DNA of 64,000 nucleotides from Marinobacter guineae (GTDB taxonomy: Bacteria; Pseudomonadota; Gammaproteobacteria; Pseudomonadales; Oleiphilaceae): NCBI RefSeq assembly GCF_002744735.1, contig NZ_KZ319339.1:124001-188000 (forward strand). Reading direction: 5' to 3'. The number at the start of each line of letters is the position of its first letter. The first letter of the stretch is position 1. A program made the translations under genes and the position numbers. A model generated the notes under the pieces. The model had not been told where the DNA came from, searched no databases, and worked only from the letters and a program-made list of their open reading frames with translations. This document shows, in pieces, positions 9,491 through 16,781 of the stretch.

Positions 9491-10096
9491 ATGTCCACAC
9501 AATGGCAAATGCACGGTGATTATCTTGAGAGTTGCAACTGCAAGGGAGCTTGTCCTTGCCTTTTCTTAGGCTCGCCCACTGAAGGCAACTGCACGGCCCT
9601 GGTGGGATGGCACATCGCCAGCGGACGTTACGGCGATGTCGATTTGGGGAATCTGAACGTGGTGGTTGCACTGGACTCTCCGGGACCTATGGCCGAGGGC
9701 AACTGGAAAGTGGTGCTCTATCTCGATGAGCGGGCCAGTGACAGCCAACAGGAGGCCCTGGGAGCAATATTCGGCGGCCAGGCCGGTGGCCATCCGGAAC
9801 TGTTGGGATCGATGATCGGTGAGGTCCTTGGAGTTGAGCCGATGCCCATCGATTTCGTAATTGAACAGGGTCGGCGACACCTCAGAATTGGCGAATCGGC
9901 AGGAGCCGAAATATTCGCCATTGAGGGGCAGGGTGGTGAAGAAGTGGTCATACGCAAGCACCCCTTGGCGGTAGCGCCGGGGCAGGATCTGATTGTTGCC
10001 AAGTCCCGGGCCCTGCGCCATCAATCCCATGGCATCAACATGGACGTTAGTGAGCGCACGGCGTACTACTCCCCGTTCAGTTACACCGGGCCCTGA
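9491..10096 (+). CDS. DUF1326 family Cys-rich protein
   Basis: Member of the DUF1326 family, whose biochemical role is not established. The N terminus carries a compact CNCKGACPC cluster (Cys15, 17, 21, 23), which looks like a metal- or thiol-binding site, in the typical context YLESCNCKGACPCLF. The 201-residue length is normal, and no signal peptide or membrane segment is seen, so it is probably cytoplasmic. It is the first gene of a two-gene operon with the DUF2182 membrane protein 16 bp downstream, a pairing seen in many bacteria (known of the families). Direct repeats and a palindrome just upstream suggest control by the divergent ATPase/winged-helix regulator. A shared role in handling a metal or reactive compound is inference. 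Confidence 0.85.
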   Translation: MSTQWQMHGDYLESCNCKGACPCLFLGSPTEGNCTALVGWHIASGRYGDVDLGNLNVVVALDSPGPMAEGNWKVVLYLDERASDSQQEALGAIFGGQAGGHPELLGSMIGEVLGVEPMPIDFVIEQGRRHLRIGESAGAEIFAIEGQGGEEVVIRKHPLAVAPGQDLIVAKSRALRHQSHGINMDVSERTAYYSPFSYTGP

Positions 10097-10112
10097 TCAG
10101 GAGGGGATGATC

Positions 10113-10871
10113 ATGGAACTGACAATGACGCGGATACAGTCGCGGCAGCGAATACTCATTGGCGCCGCCCTGGTGGCGCTGACGCTCCTCGCCTGGGCCT
10201 ATCTCCTGATGCCGGGGGGAGAAACCACCATGGGGGAGTCCATGGCCAACAGTCTGACCATGCTGGCACTGAGCGTCATCATGTGGAGCGTCATGATGGT
10301 GGCGATGATGCTGCCCGGAGCTGGTCCCATGATCCTGACCTACGCCAGAATACACCAACAACGCGAGGCCAATGGAAGCTCAACCGTACCCATCTGGGTG
10401 TTCCTGGCGGGCTACCTCACCGTCTGGGTGGGCTTCGGAATCTCCGCAGCCGTGCTGCAATGGGGCCTGCACCAGAGCGCGCTGCTGAGCTCCGCCATGG
10501 GCAAGGTGGGGCCGCTGCTCGCGGCTGGCCTATTGATCACGGCAGGGGCATTTCAGTTCAGTCACCTCAAGCAGGCCTGCCTGAGCAAGTGCCGCTCGCC
10601 CCTGAGCTTCCTGATGACCGAGTGGCGCGAAGGCACTGGGGGTGCACTGGTCATGGGTATCCGCCACGGCGTTTTCTGCACCGGCTGCTGCTGGGCGCTG
10701 ATGCTGCTGATGTTTGTGGGCGGTGTCATGAGCCTGGGCTGGATGGTCGCGCTGGCGCTGTACTTCCTGGCAGAGAAACTGCTGCCCGGCGGTGAATGGA
10801 TCAGTCGACTAACCGGCGTTGCACTGATGGGCGCCGGCGTTGCAATGCCGTTGGTGGCGGCAATGACCTGA
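10113..10871 (+). CDS. DUF2182 predicted metal-binding membrane protein
   Basis: Integral membrane protein of the DUF2182 family, annotated in databases only as a predicted metal-binding membrane protein. The start at ATG 10113 is supported by the AGGAGGGG around 10099-10106; ATG 10107 is the alternative. About 252 residues with several hydrophobic segments. Conserved Cys motifs are visible: QACLSKCRSP about 60% along the chain and HGVFCTGCCWALM after it. With the CNCKGACPC of the upstream DUF1326 protein this makes a strikingly Cys-rich pair. It follows DUF1326 directly and is surely in its operon. The transported or bound substrate is unknown. Confidence 0.83.
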   Translation: MELTMTRIQSRQRILIGAALVALTLLAWAYLLMPGGETTMGESMANSLTMLALSVIMWSVMMVAMMLPGAGPMILTYARIHQQREANGSSTVPIWVFLAGYLTVWVGFGISAAVLQWGLHQSALLSSAMGKVGPLLAAGLLITAGAFQFSHLKQACLSKCRSPLSFLMTEWREGTGGALVMGIRHGVFCTGCCWALMLLMFVGGVMSLGWMVALALYFLAEKLLPGGEWISRLTGVALMGAGVAMPLVAAMT

Positions 10872-10942
10872 CTGGAGGCGAACAGGAACTGCCCCGCAGT
10901 GATTGGGGAAGCGAGCACTCCGGCGCTGTCGTGCAGGCCGGA

Positions 10943-11077
10943 GTGCCAGGCGTATCGCCCCGGCCGGTTGAAGGTGGCCACAATCCGTACCACCTCGCCC
11001 GGCTGCACTTTCACAGTATCCTTCCAGCCGGCCTCGGTGGCGGCGGGAGGCTGCGGTTGGCGTATATCAGTATCCAT
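10943..11077 (-). pseudogene. Multicopper oxidase C-terminal fragment
   Basis: A minus-strand stretch encodes WKDTVKVQPGEVVRIVATF followed by GRYAWH. This is the diagnostic C-terminal region of CotA/bilirubin-oxidase-type multicopper oxidases, just before the HCHxxEH copper site. After GRYAWH the frame reads SGLHDSAG, so the copper-binding His-Cys-His part is gone. Only this piece remains between two intact genes. It shows that a copper oxidase gene once lay here. The remainder of 10872-11167 holds the promoter of the next gene and nothing else that I recognise. Confidence 0.65.
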
Positions 11078-11167
11078 GGGCGGAAAATAATATTTTTGCT
11101 CTGGATGACGACAGAAAGTGCTAAGTTTACGGTTACGAAGACGACATTTGGCTAAAGGATAGTAGAG

Positions 11168-11578
11168 ATGATGCGAACAGAGTTTCTCCAGAATTTGATC
11201 AAGCAGCTTTCGCCAAAGCTGGACTCGACGACCTATGTCTACTGCACAGTTCCCAAGGCAAAATACGGCGAACTGGAGCACCTCAAGCCCATTGTGAGCA
11301 TTGCCGAACTGGAGGGGCTGACACTGGTCATTCCTCTCGAGCAGGCTAAAGCCGAAGGCCTCGACTACTACAGAATCTTCCGCCGCATCACTCTTGAGGG
11401 CCACTCCAGCCTCGAAGCGCTGGGACTCACTTCTGTAGTAACAAGCCTGCTTGCCGAACGGGGCATTACCACCAATGTCATCGCAGGGTTCTATCACGAC
11501 CACATTTTTGTACCCAGCGATCGAACCGATGAGGCCTTGAAAGCGCTTCATGAGTTGGCCAGTAATCCCACTGGGTGA
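11168..11578 (+). CDS. ACT domain-containing protein
   Basis: Small (136-residue) cytoplasmic protein of the stand-alone ACT family. Two ACT-like halves can be read: an N-terminal one (TYVYCTVPKAKYGELEHLKP) and a C-terminal one with ITLEGHSSLEALGLTSVV and ITTNVIAGFYHDHIFVPSD, the usual beta-alpha-beta pattern. ACT folds bind amino acids or similar small ligands; this family's ligand and partner are not known. AAGGATAG is located upstream of the ATG at 11168, which is followed by a second ATG. It is monocistronic by appearance. Confidence 0.8.
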   Translation: MMRTEFLQNLIKQLSPKLDSTTYVYCTVPKAKYGELEHLKPIVSIAELEGLTLVIPLEQAKAEGLDYYRIFRRITLEGHSSLEALGLTSVVTSLLAERGITTNVIAGFYHDHIFVPSDRTDEALKALHELASNPTG

Positions 11579-11626
11579 GGACCGGCAACCAGCCATATTT
11601 TGCGCCGGCAGCGAGGAGTTTCTGCT

Positions 11627-11734
11627 CTACTTCTTAATAGTCTGCGTTTTGCCGGCGGCATATCTGAGCGCAACGGCCAAAGTGAAGAATGCCGCCAAGC
11701 CACCAAATAGAGTAATCACAGGGATAACGTTCAT
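11627..11734 (-). CDS. Small single-pass membrane protein (35 aa)
   Basis: Short minus-strand ORF starting MNVIPVITLF and ending in KTQTIKK. It has one hydrophobic segment (about residues 4-24: VIPVITLFGGLAAFFTLAVAL) and a basic tail, the layout of small bacterial membrane proteins with the tail in the cytoplasm. GGAGGA is located 10 nt upstream of the ATG. No family is recognised. The codon pattern and ribosome binding site make it more likely real than not. The flanks (11735-11984) hold nothing else. Confidence 0.5.
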   Translation of the reverse strand: MNVIPVITLFGGLAAFFTLAVALRYAAGKTQTIKK

Positions 11735-11984
11735 AGGTTGTAAATCCTCCAGTGGTTTTATCGTCAAGGACAAATCCTCGAGTGCTGTATTGTGTTCAAG
11801 CTCATCATTAGTGTACGAGGAGAATGCTCGCTAGGGCGTATGCAGAAACCATTATTGCCGGTATGCAAATACCCGTATCTTTGGACGATCACATAAAGCA
11901 CTAGACCTGCCTAACTCGTGGAACCGGGACACCTATTAGACAGCCAGAGCTTGGCGGGAACTGCTAAGGAACAGCGAATTGGCG

Positions 11985-12934
11985 ATGAACCAGGACGAAA
12001 GGACACACCACCGAGTCGCACCAAAACTTGCATCGTTGGCGGTTCTTTTGCTGGCTACCCTTGCGATGTATGTAAGCCAGGGGTTGACTCATACGCTGGC
12101 CCCGCTTGGGCTCGCTCTTGCAAGACACGCTCTGGCAACCATTCAGCGTCGCCGCAATCACCTTGTGCCTGGCCGCCGTACCGGTACTGTTCTGGCGCAC
12201 TGATGCGCCGCCAATCCCCACCCGTGCTCCTGCTAGCTGGAGACGTATCACAAGCGTCTCGCCAGTCAGTCTGGTAACGGCCTCTGCGGCCGGCTTTTCC
12301 GGGGGTGCGTTTACCGCGCTGGGGCCAATCTACGCCGTCTCGTTGGGCCTGGACATGTCCGGCGTCGCAGCTGCTAATGAGCGTGCCCGTTATTGTTGGC
12401 CTTAATTCTGCAATGGCCCGTGGGAGCGCTGTTGGACCGTTAGGAGCGCCGCCGGGTAATGTCTGGCGCAACCCTGGTCTGCGCCAGCTTCGCAATCACC
12501 CTTATCTGGGGCCAGAGCCTCGGTCTGGCTGCAGTCTACTGTCTTCTGGCTGGCTTCCTGGGCATTCTGTACGCGCTTTACCCACTTGCCCTAGCCCATG
12601 CCAACGACCGCGTCGGAACTCCCACCGATACCGCTGATATCGGCGCTGGGCTGCTGTTGTGCTATGGCATTGGCGCGGCGGCGTCGCCCTTGCGGTGGGG
12701 CCAGAATCGGGTTTCCTGGTGGCCACGGCAGCTCTGGCTCTCACCCGCTTCTACATCCTGTAGGATGTTCACCGCCATGCCCGGATCGCCATCGTTGATA
12801 AGGGCGCTTACACCAACCTCCCTTCCTCAACCCCGGAAGTGTTTGAACTGGAGCCGCGGACGGTCCCCGATCCCGTGCTTGAAAACGACCTGACCACTAG
12901 CAGCCCGGATAAGTCAAAGAACCCGGAATTTTAA
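11985..12934 (+). pseudogene. Decayed MFS transporter (UMF-type)
   Basis: Pieces of one major-facilitator protein appear in order but in changing frames. MNQDERTHHRVAPKLASLAV starts it; then come LWQPFSVAAITLCLAAVPVLFW and GGAFTALGPIYAVSLGLDMSGVA; then LLMSVPVIVG in another frame; then LVCASFAITLIWGQSLGLAA in a third. ALAVGPESGFLVATAALALT ends in a stop near 12760, and a soluble tail ends in NPEF at 12934. At least four frame breaks and a stop mean no functional product. It resembles the YcaD/UMF group of multidrug-like MFS proteins. Its decay matches the other remnants in this region. Confidence 0.75.
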
Positions 12935-13001
12935 TCAGACCGATATCCTGGTTGTGCATATACTTTTATGGTTATTCATCCGTTACCGAGGAGGTTTGAA
13001 A

Positions 13002-13754
13002 ATGCCTACTCCCAGCCGCGAGGAGCTTCTGGATGAGCACCAACCCCAGGCGGTGCACGCCCGGCTGGCAAAGCCAATGCGAGCATCAACACTACCTGAT
13101 GCTGTTCTCGGAGGTATTGATGGCTGTGTCACTACCTTTGCGGTGGTTTCCGGTGCTTTCGGTGCGGGCTTCTCGCCACAAGTTGCATTAGTCCTGGGTT
13201 TCGCCAATTTGGCTGCCGATGGCTTCAGCATGGCGGTGAGCAACTATGAGGCTGGCCAGGCACAATTGGCTCAGATTGCCAGCGCAGAACAGATCGAACA
13301 TCAACATATCGCCCTGGTGCCAGAAGGTGAGCGAGAAGAGATTCGCCAACTGTTCCAGGCGAAGGGGTTTGAGGGAGAGCTGCTTGAGCAGGTAGTCGAA
13401 GCCCTATGTCATGATCCGGAGGTATGGGTCTCTACCATGTTACGAGAAGAGTATGGGCTTTCGGCTGCTGGAATGAGTCCTTTGCGATCGGCTCTGACCA
13501 CCTTCGCGGCATTCCTTTTGATCGGAGCTTTGCCCCTATTGCCCTATGCTCTGCCAGGGTTCAGTAGCACAACTCAATTCCTGGCCAGTCTTGGTGTCGC
13601 AGGGTTGGTGTTTTTAGGCATCGGTATGCTGAAGAGCGCGGTCTATGGTGTGCCGGTTTGGCGTTCTGGGCTACGCACATTGTTAATGGGTACTGCAGCA
13701 GCCGGGTTAGCTTTTGCTACCGGCTTTTTCGCGCATGGGTTACTTGGTGGCTGA
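13002..13754 (+). CDS. VIT1/CCC1-family transporter
   Basis: Membrane protein of the VIT/CCC1 family, which moves Fe2+ or Mn2+ across membranes. The ATG at 13002 has GAGGAGG 7 nt upstream. The 250-residue protein starts with a cytoplasmic part, then shows the family signature DAVLGGIDGCVTTFAVVSGA, ANLAADGFSMAVSNYE with its conserved Asp/Met, a cytoplasmic helical loop (about 85-155: IEHQHIALVPEGEREEIRQL) with acidic residues that may bind metal, and three C-terminal hydrophobic segments. Single gene. It sits in the accessory region near other possible metal-linked genes, but a shared function is not shown. Confidence 0.87.
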   Translation: MPTPSREELLDEHQPQAVHARLAKPMRASTLPDAVLGGIDGCVTTFAVVSGAFGAGFSPQVALVLGFANLAADGFSMAVSNYEAGQAQLAQIASAEQIEHQHIALVPEGEREEIRQLFQAKGFEGELLEQVVEALCHDPEVWVSTMLREEYGLSAAGMSPLRSALTTFAAFLLIGALPLLPYALPGFSSTTQFLASLGVAGLVFLGIGMLKSAVYGVPVWRSGLRTLLMGTAAAGLAFATGFFAHGLLGG

Positions 13755-14040
13755 GCATTCAAGTTCTGATTTAGCTGGGGCAGGTTACAGTTGTAGGTGA
13801 GGGAACTCGTCTTCAGTCGGGATGGGGTTATTGATGAATCGTTCCGCTCGCATCCTGCGGCGGAGCCGAGACTTAATCGTCTTATGCAACTTCGATTTGC
13901 AGGTGCTATTCTTGAAGTTAACCGGAGGAATGGTTGTTTTGCAGAGGTACCACTGAAAACCCTGTTTACCAGTGTTTATCTCCCGGCTCTTCAGTGTTTT
14001 CCAACATGCCTGTCCAGGTTTTGCCTGCAGCGAGGAACTC

Positions 14041-15684
14041 ATGAAACCGTGCAAAGCAATAGCAATGATAGCCGTGCTTATCTTTACAGCTCCTCTGAAT
14101 ACACTTGCCCAAAGCGACACCAGTCGCGTGCCATTATTTGAAGGGCTGGGCGGTCACCAGCACTCCATCACCACTGACTCCGAGCTGGCGCAGCGTTATT
14201 TTGACCAGGGCCTGGTGATGGCCTTTGGCTTTAACCATCCCGAAGCTCACCGGTCCTTCCTGCAAGCCGCCGAACTCGACCCGGATGCCGCCATGGCCTG
14301 GTGGGGCGCGGCCTGGGTACTTGGCCCCAACATTAACTCGGCCATGAACCCCGAGAATGCCCCGAAGGCCTGGGAATTACTGCAAAAAGCCCAGGCTACC
14401 GCAAGCAAAGCCAGTGCGCGGGAGCAGGCCTATATCAATGCACTGGCAAAGCGCTATGGGCCCGAGACCATGGACGACCGATCCTCGCGGGATGAAGCCT
14501 TTGCCAAAGCAATGGGGGAGGTTGCTGCAAACTACCCCGACGATCTCGATGCCCAGGTAATCCATGGCGAATCGTTGATGAATTTAACACCGTGGGATTA
14601 TTGGCAGGAGAACGGCGAGCCAAAGGCGCAGACCGAAAGGATTCTCAATACCTTGAAGAGTGTCCTGCAACGTAAGCCTGACCATCCTCACGCGAATCAT
14701 CTACTTATTCACACGGTGGAGGCCAGTGATCCGCGCCAGGGGCTGGACGCAGCCAAGCGCCTTGAGGATCTGGTGCCCACTGCCGGCCATTTGGTACACA
14801 TGCCGGCCCACATATACATGCGAGTCGGTCAGTACCACAACGCCACTCAAGCCAATCTCCGTGCCATCGAGGCCGACCAGCGTTACCTGGAACAGGTGGA
14901 TCTACAGAGTGTCTATCAGCTGGGTTACGTACCCCATAATTATCACTTCGGCTGGTCCACCGCCACGCTTGAAGGTCGCAGTGAGCTGGCAATCCGGCTG
15001 GCACAGGACATGGCAGGCATGGTCGATACCGAAACCATGCGCCTGCGCCCGCTGACCACGCTCCAGCACTACTGGATAACGCCGGTATACGCCTACGTCC
15101 GGTTTGGCAAATGGGACAGGATCTTGAACCTGGACGAACCGGCCGAGGACCTGGTCTACCCCCGGGCGGTCTACCACTATGCCAGGGGCATGGCCTATAC
15201 CCGCCAGGGCAATCAACAAGCCGCCAGAACTGAACTGGGGAGACTGGATGAGCTACGGACTGATCCGAGTCTGAAGTGGGTGACTGTCTGGGGTATCAAC
15301 CAGAGCCAGCACATTCTGGAAATCGCCGCCCACTCGCTTTCGGGAGAAATCGCAGCCACTGAGGGGGACTTTGAAGTCGCCATCGACAGGCTTGAGCGCG
15401 CGGTAGAACGCGAAGATGCCCTGAACTACGACGAACCTCCGAGCTGGTATTACCCGACACGCCAGGCCTTAGGCGCAGTCTTGTTGCAAGCCGACCAGCC
15501 TGAACGTGCAGCGCAGGTGTACCGGCAAGACCTGCTGAAATTTCCTGAAAACGGCTGGTCACTGTTCGGCCTGATGAAGGCGCTTCGACGACAGGGGAAT
15601 GTACAGGAAACCGAAAAAGTACAACGCCGCTTTCTCAACGCCTGGCAACACGCTGATCTGGTTCTTACCGACTCGCGGCTCTAA
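14041..15684 (+). CDS. Secreted tetratricopeptide-repeat protein
   Basis: Periplasmic or exported protein of 547 residues. The ATG at 14041 is preferred over the upstream in-frame start because GAGGAAC precedes it and because it gives a clean signal peptide (MKPCKAIAMIAVLIFTAP, cut near LAQ-SDT at about residue 21). The body is alpha-helical TPR: YFDQGLVMAFGFNHPEAHRS with AAELDPDAAMAWWGAAWVLG near the start, pairs of helices through the middle, and a last block RAAQVYRQDLLKFPENGW. HMPAHIYMRVGQYHNA near residue 255 is a conserved His-containing segment of this family. The function is unknown; the family occurs beside metal or redox genes in many bacteria, but no partner is obvious here. The preceding 13755-14040 shows no gene. 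Confidence 0.82.
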   Translation: MKPCKAIAMIAVLIFTAPLNTLAQSDTSRVPLFEGLGGHQHSITTDSELAQRYFDQGLVMAFGFNHPEAHRSFLQAAELDPDAAMAWWGAAWVLGPNINSAMNPENAPKAWELLQKAQATASKASAREQAYINALAKRYGPETMDDRSSRDEAFAKAMGEVAANYPDDLDAQVIHGESLMNLTPWDYWQENGEPKAQTERILNTLKSVLQRKPDHPHANHLLIHTVEASDPRQGLDAAKRLEDLVPTAGHLVHMPAHIYMRVGQYHNATQANLRAIEADQRYLEQVDLQSVYQLGYVPHNYHFGWSTATLEGRSELAIRLAQDMAGMVDTETMRLRPLTTLQHYWITPVYAYVRFGKWDRILNLDEPAEDLVYPRAVYHYARGMAYTRQGNQQAARTELGRLDELRTDPSLKWVTVWGINQSQHILEIAAHSLSGEIAATEGDFEVAIDRLERAVEREDALNYDEPPSWYYPTRQALGAVLLQADQPERAAQVYRQDLLKFPENGWSLFGLMKALRRQGNVQETEKVQRRFLNAWQHADLVLTDSRL

Positions 15685-15714
15685 CAAGCTGCATAAGTAC
15701 CGGTGGCCGTTAAA

Positions 15715-15831
15715 TCAATGTCCCAGTACATCGGTTTCGTTTTTCTTCGCGTTTTTCTCCTTCTTTTTTTCCTTGGCGGTTAAAAGCGGTTTCTTTTTTG
15801 TGTCTTTCTTTCTGTCCTGGCTTTTACTCAT
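15715..15831 (-). CDS. Lysine-rich 38-aa protein
   Basis: Minus-strand ORF beginning MSKSQDRKKDTKKKPLLTA and ending in TDVLGH. About 40% of residues are Lys, so the protein is strongly basic and may bind nucleic acid or ribosomes. Small proteins of this MSKSQDKKK type occur in Pseudomonas-related bacteria, as far as I recall, without known function. An AGAGGTGG is located 9 nt upstream of the start. It is convergent with the TPR gene, 30 nt away. Confidence 0.55.
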   Translation of the reverse strand: MSKSQDRKKDTKKKPLLTAKEKKKEKNAKKNETDVLGH

Positions 15832-15925
15832 GCGATCTGTCCACCTCTGACTGTGGGTGATTTGGCGTTAACGCATCTGTCTGATGCATGTTTTCAGCAT
15901 CCAGTATGAACCCAATTTCGAGTAA

Positions 15926-16564
15926 CTGATAGGATTTGGAGCGTGGCTCACACATTGGCAATCGCTCATCCGACCTGGCACTCGTGAGGGGCTTTCCAGA
16001 ACGCAGCCAGACTCCAATTTTTTCAGTTTTCCGAAGCTCCGCTGGACCGTGTGCCATTTTCGTGAGCTTTTGCCGACTGAGCAGGTCAGCCGTGGAATTG
16101 GCGCACCGGCTTCACTTGAGTACGGCCTCGATGAGACCGGCAAACGCGGAGCCATGTCCATGACCAAGTCTATGACGGGCCTGCCTGCGGAAATACTCGT
16201 GGTTGAAGGAAAGCTGGACGACAATGCACTGGTTTCCTCCATCGTTCCAGAGCTTGCCGACAGTGCATTCGGATCCGCAACCGTCCGGCAGGTAATGGAT
16301 ATGACCACCGGGCTTGCCTATAGCGAAGACTACTCCGATCCCGACGCCGACATCTGGATATACTCCAGGGCGGCCAGCCCGTTACCAAAGCCTACAGGCT
16401 ATGAGGGGCCCGATGGCTACTTCGAATACCTTCAGACTGTTAAACCCGAAGGCGATCATGGTGATGCGTTCCATTATAAAACGATCAACACAGATGCCCT
16501 TGGCTGGATAATCTCCCGTGTATCCGGTTTGCTTCCTATCCAACAGCGAAGAACGGAAAGATAG
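15926..16564 (+). pseudogene. Truncated serine hydrolase (beta-lactamase/NylB-like)
   Basis: An open stretch encodes recognisable parts of a 6-aminohexanoate-dimer-hydrolase-like serine hydrolase: FFSFPKLRW and HFRELLPTEQVSRG, then AMSMTKS with the catalytic SxxK (Ser codon at 16157), then VRQVMDMTTGLAYSEDY and FHYKTINTDALGWIISRVSG. The segment between LEYGLDE and GKRGAMSM is far too short compared with the family, so about 50 or more residues are deleted, and the C-terminal half after IISRVSG is missing. No start codon with a ribosome binding site is seen. A non-functional remnant is most likely, though the catalytic motif itself survives. Confidence 0.7.
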
Positions 16565-16672
16565 ATCCGACTTCCTTGCCAGCTTACCAGGCGGTGGCCG
16601 AGTACCTGTTGTTGGGGCGGTAATGGAAGACCACAGAAAGTACCAAACGCCCCCTAACGACAAATCAAATGC

Positions 16673-16694
16673 TTGCGTGGCTTATTCCACGCAA
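16673..16694. other. Inverted repeat
   Basis: Perfect 8-bp arms TTGCGTGG and CCACGCAA around a 6-nt loop, in the gap between the serine hydrolase remnant and the UbiA fusion gene. No T tract follows on either strand, so a terminator is doubtful. The rest of 16565-16781 holds nothing that I recognise. Confidence 0.4.
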
Positions 16695-16781
16695 AGTACT
16701 AAATTCGTCGTCCAACTCAAAAGTTCTATACCTATGCTGAAAACGGTTAGTCTGGAGGGGAGCAGGTCACCCCGGCGATAT

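Noticed and set aside
10562..11596. 344-codon minus-strand open frame
   Set aside because: It runs antisense to the ACT gene and the end of the DUF2182 gene. Only the 10943-11077 part has protein-like homology (multicopper oxidase tail), so it is reported as a fragment.
12055..12495. 146-codon minus-strand open frame
   Set aside because: Antisense to the decayed MFS gene, whose fragments give a consistent family assignment on the plus strand.
13785..14120. 111-codon minus-strand open frame before the TPR gene
   Set aside because: No ribosome site, no recognisable motif, and it overlaps the signal peptide of the TPR gene on the other strand.
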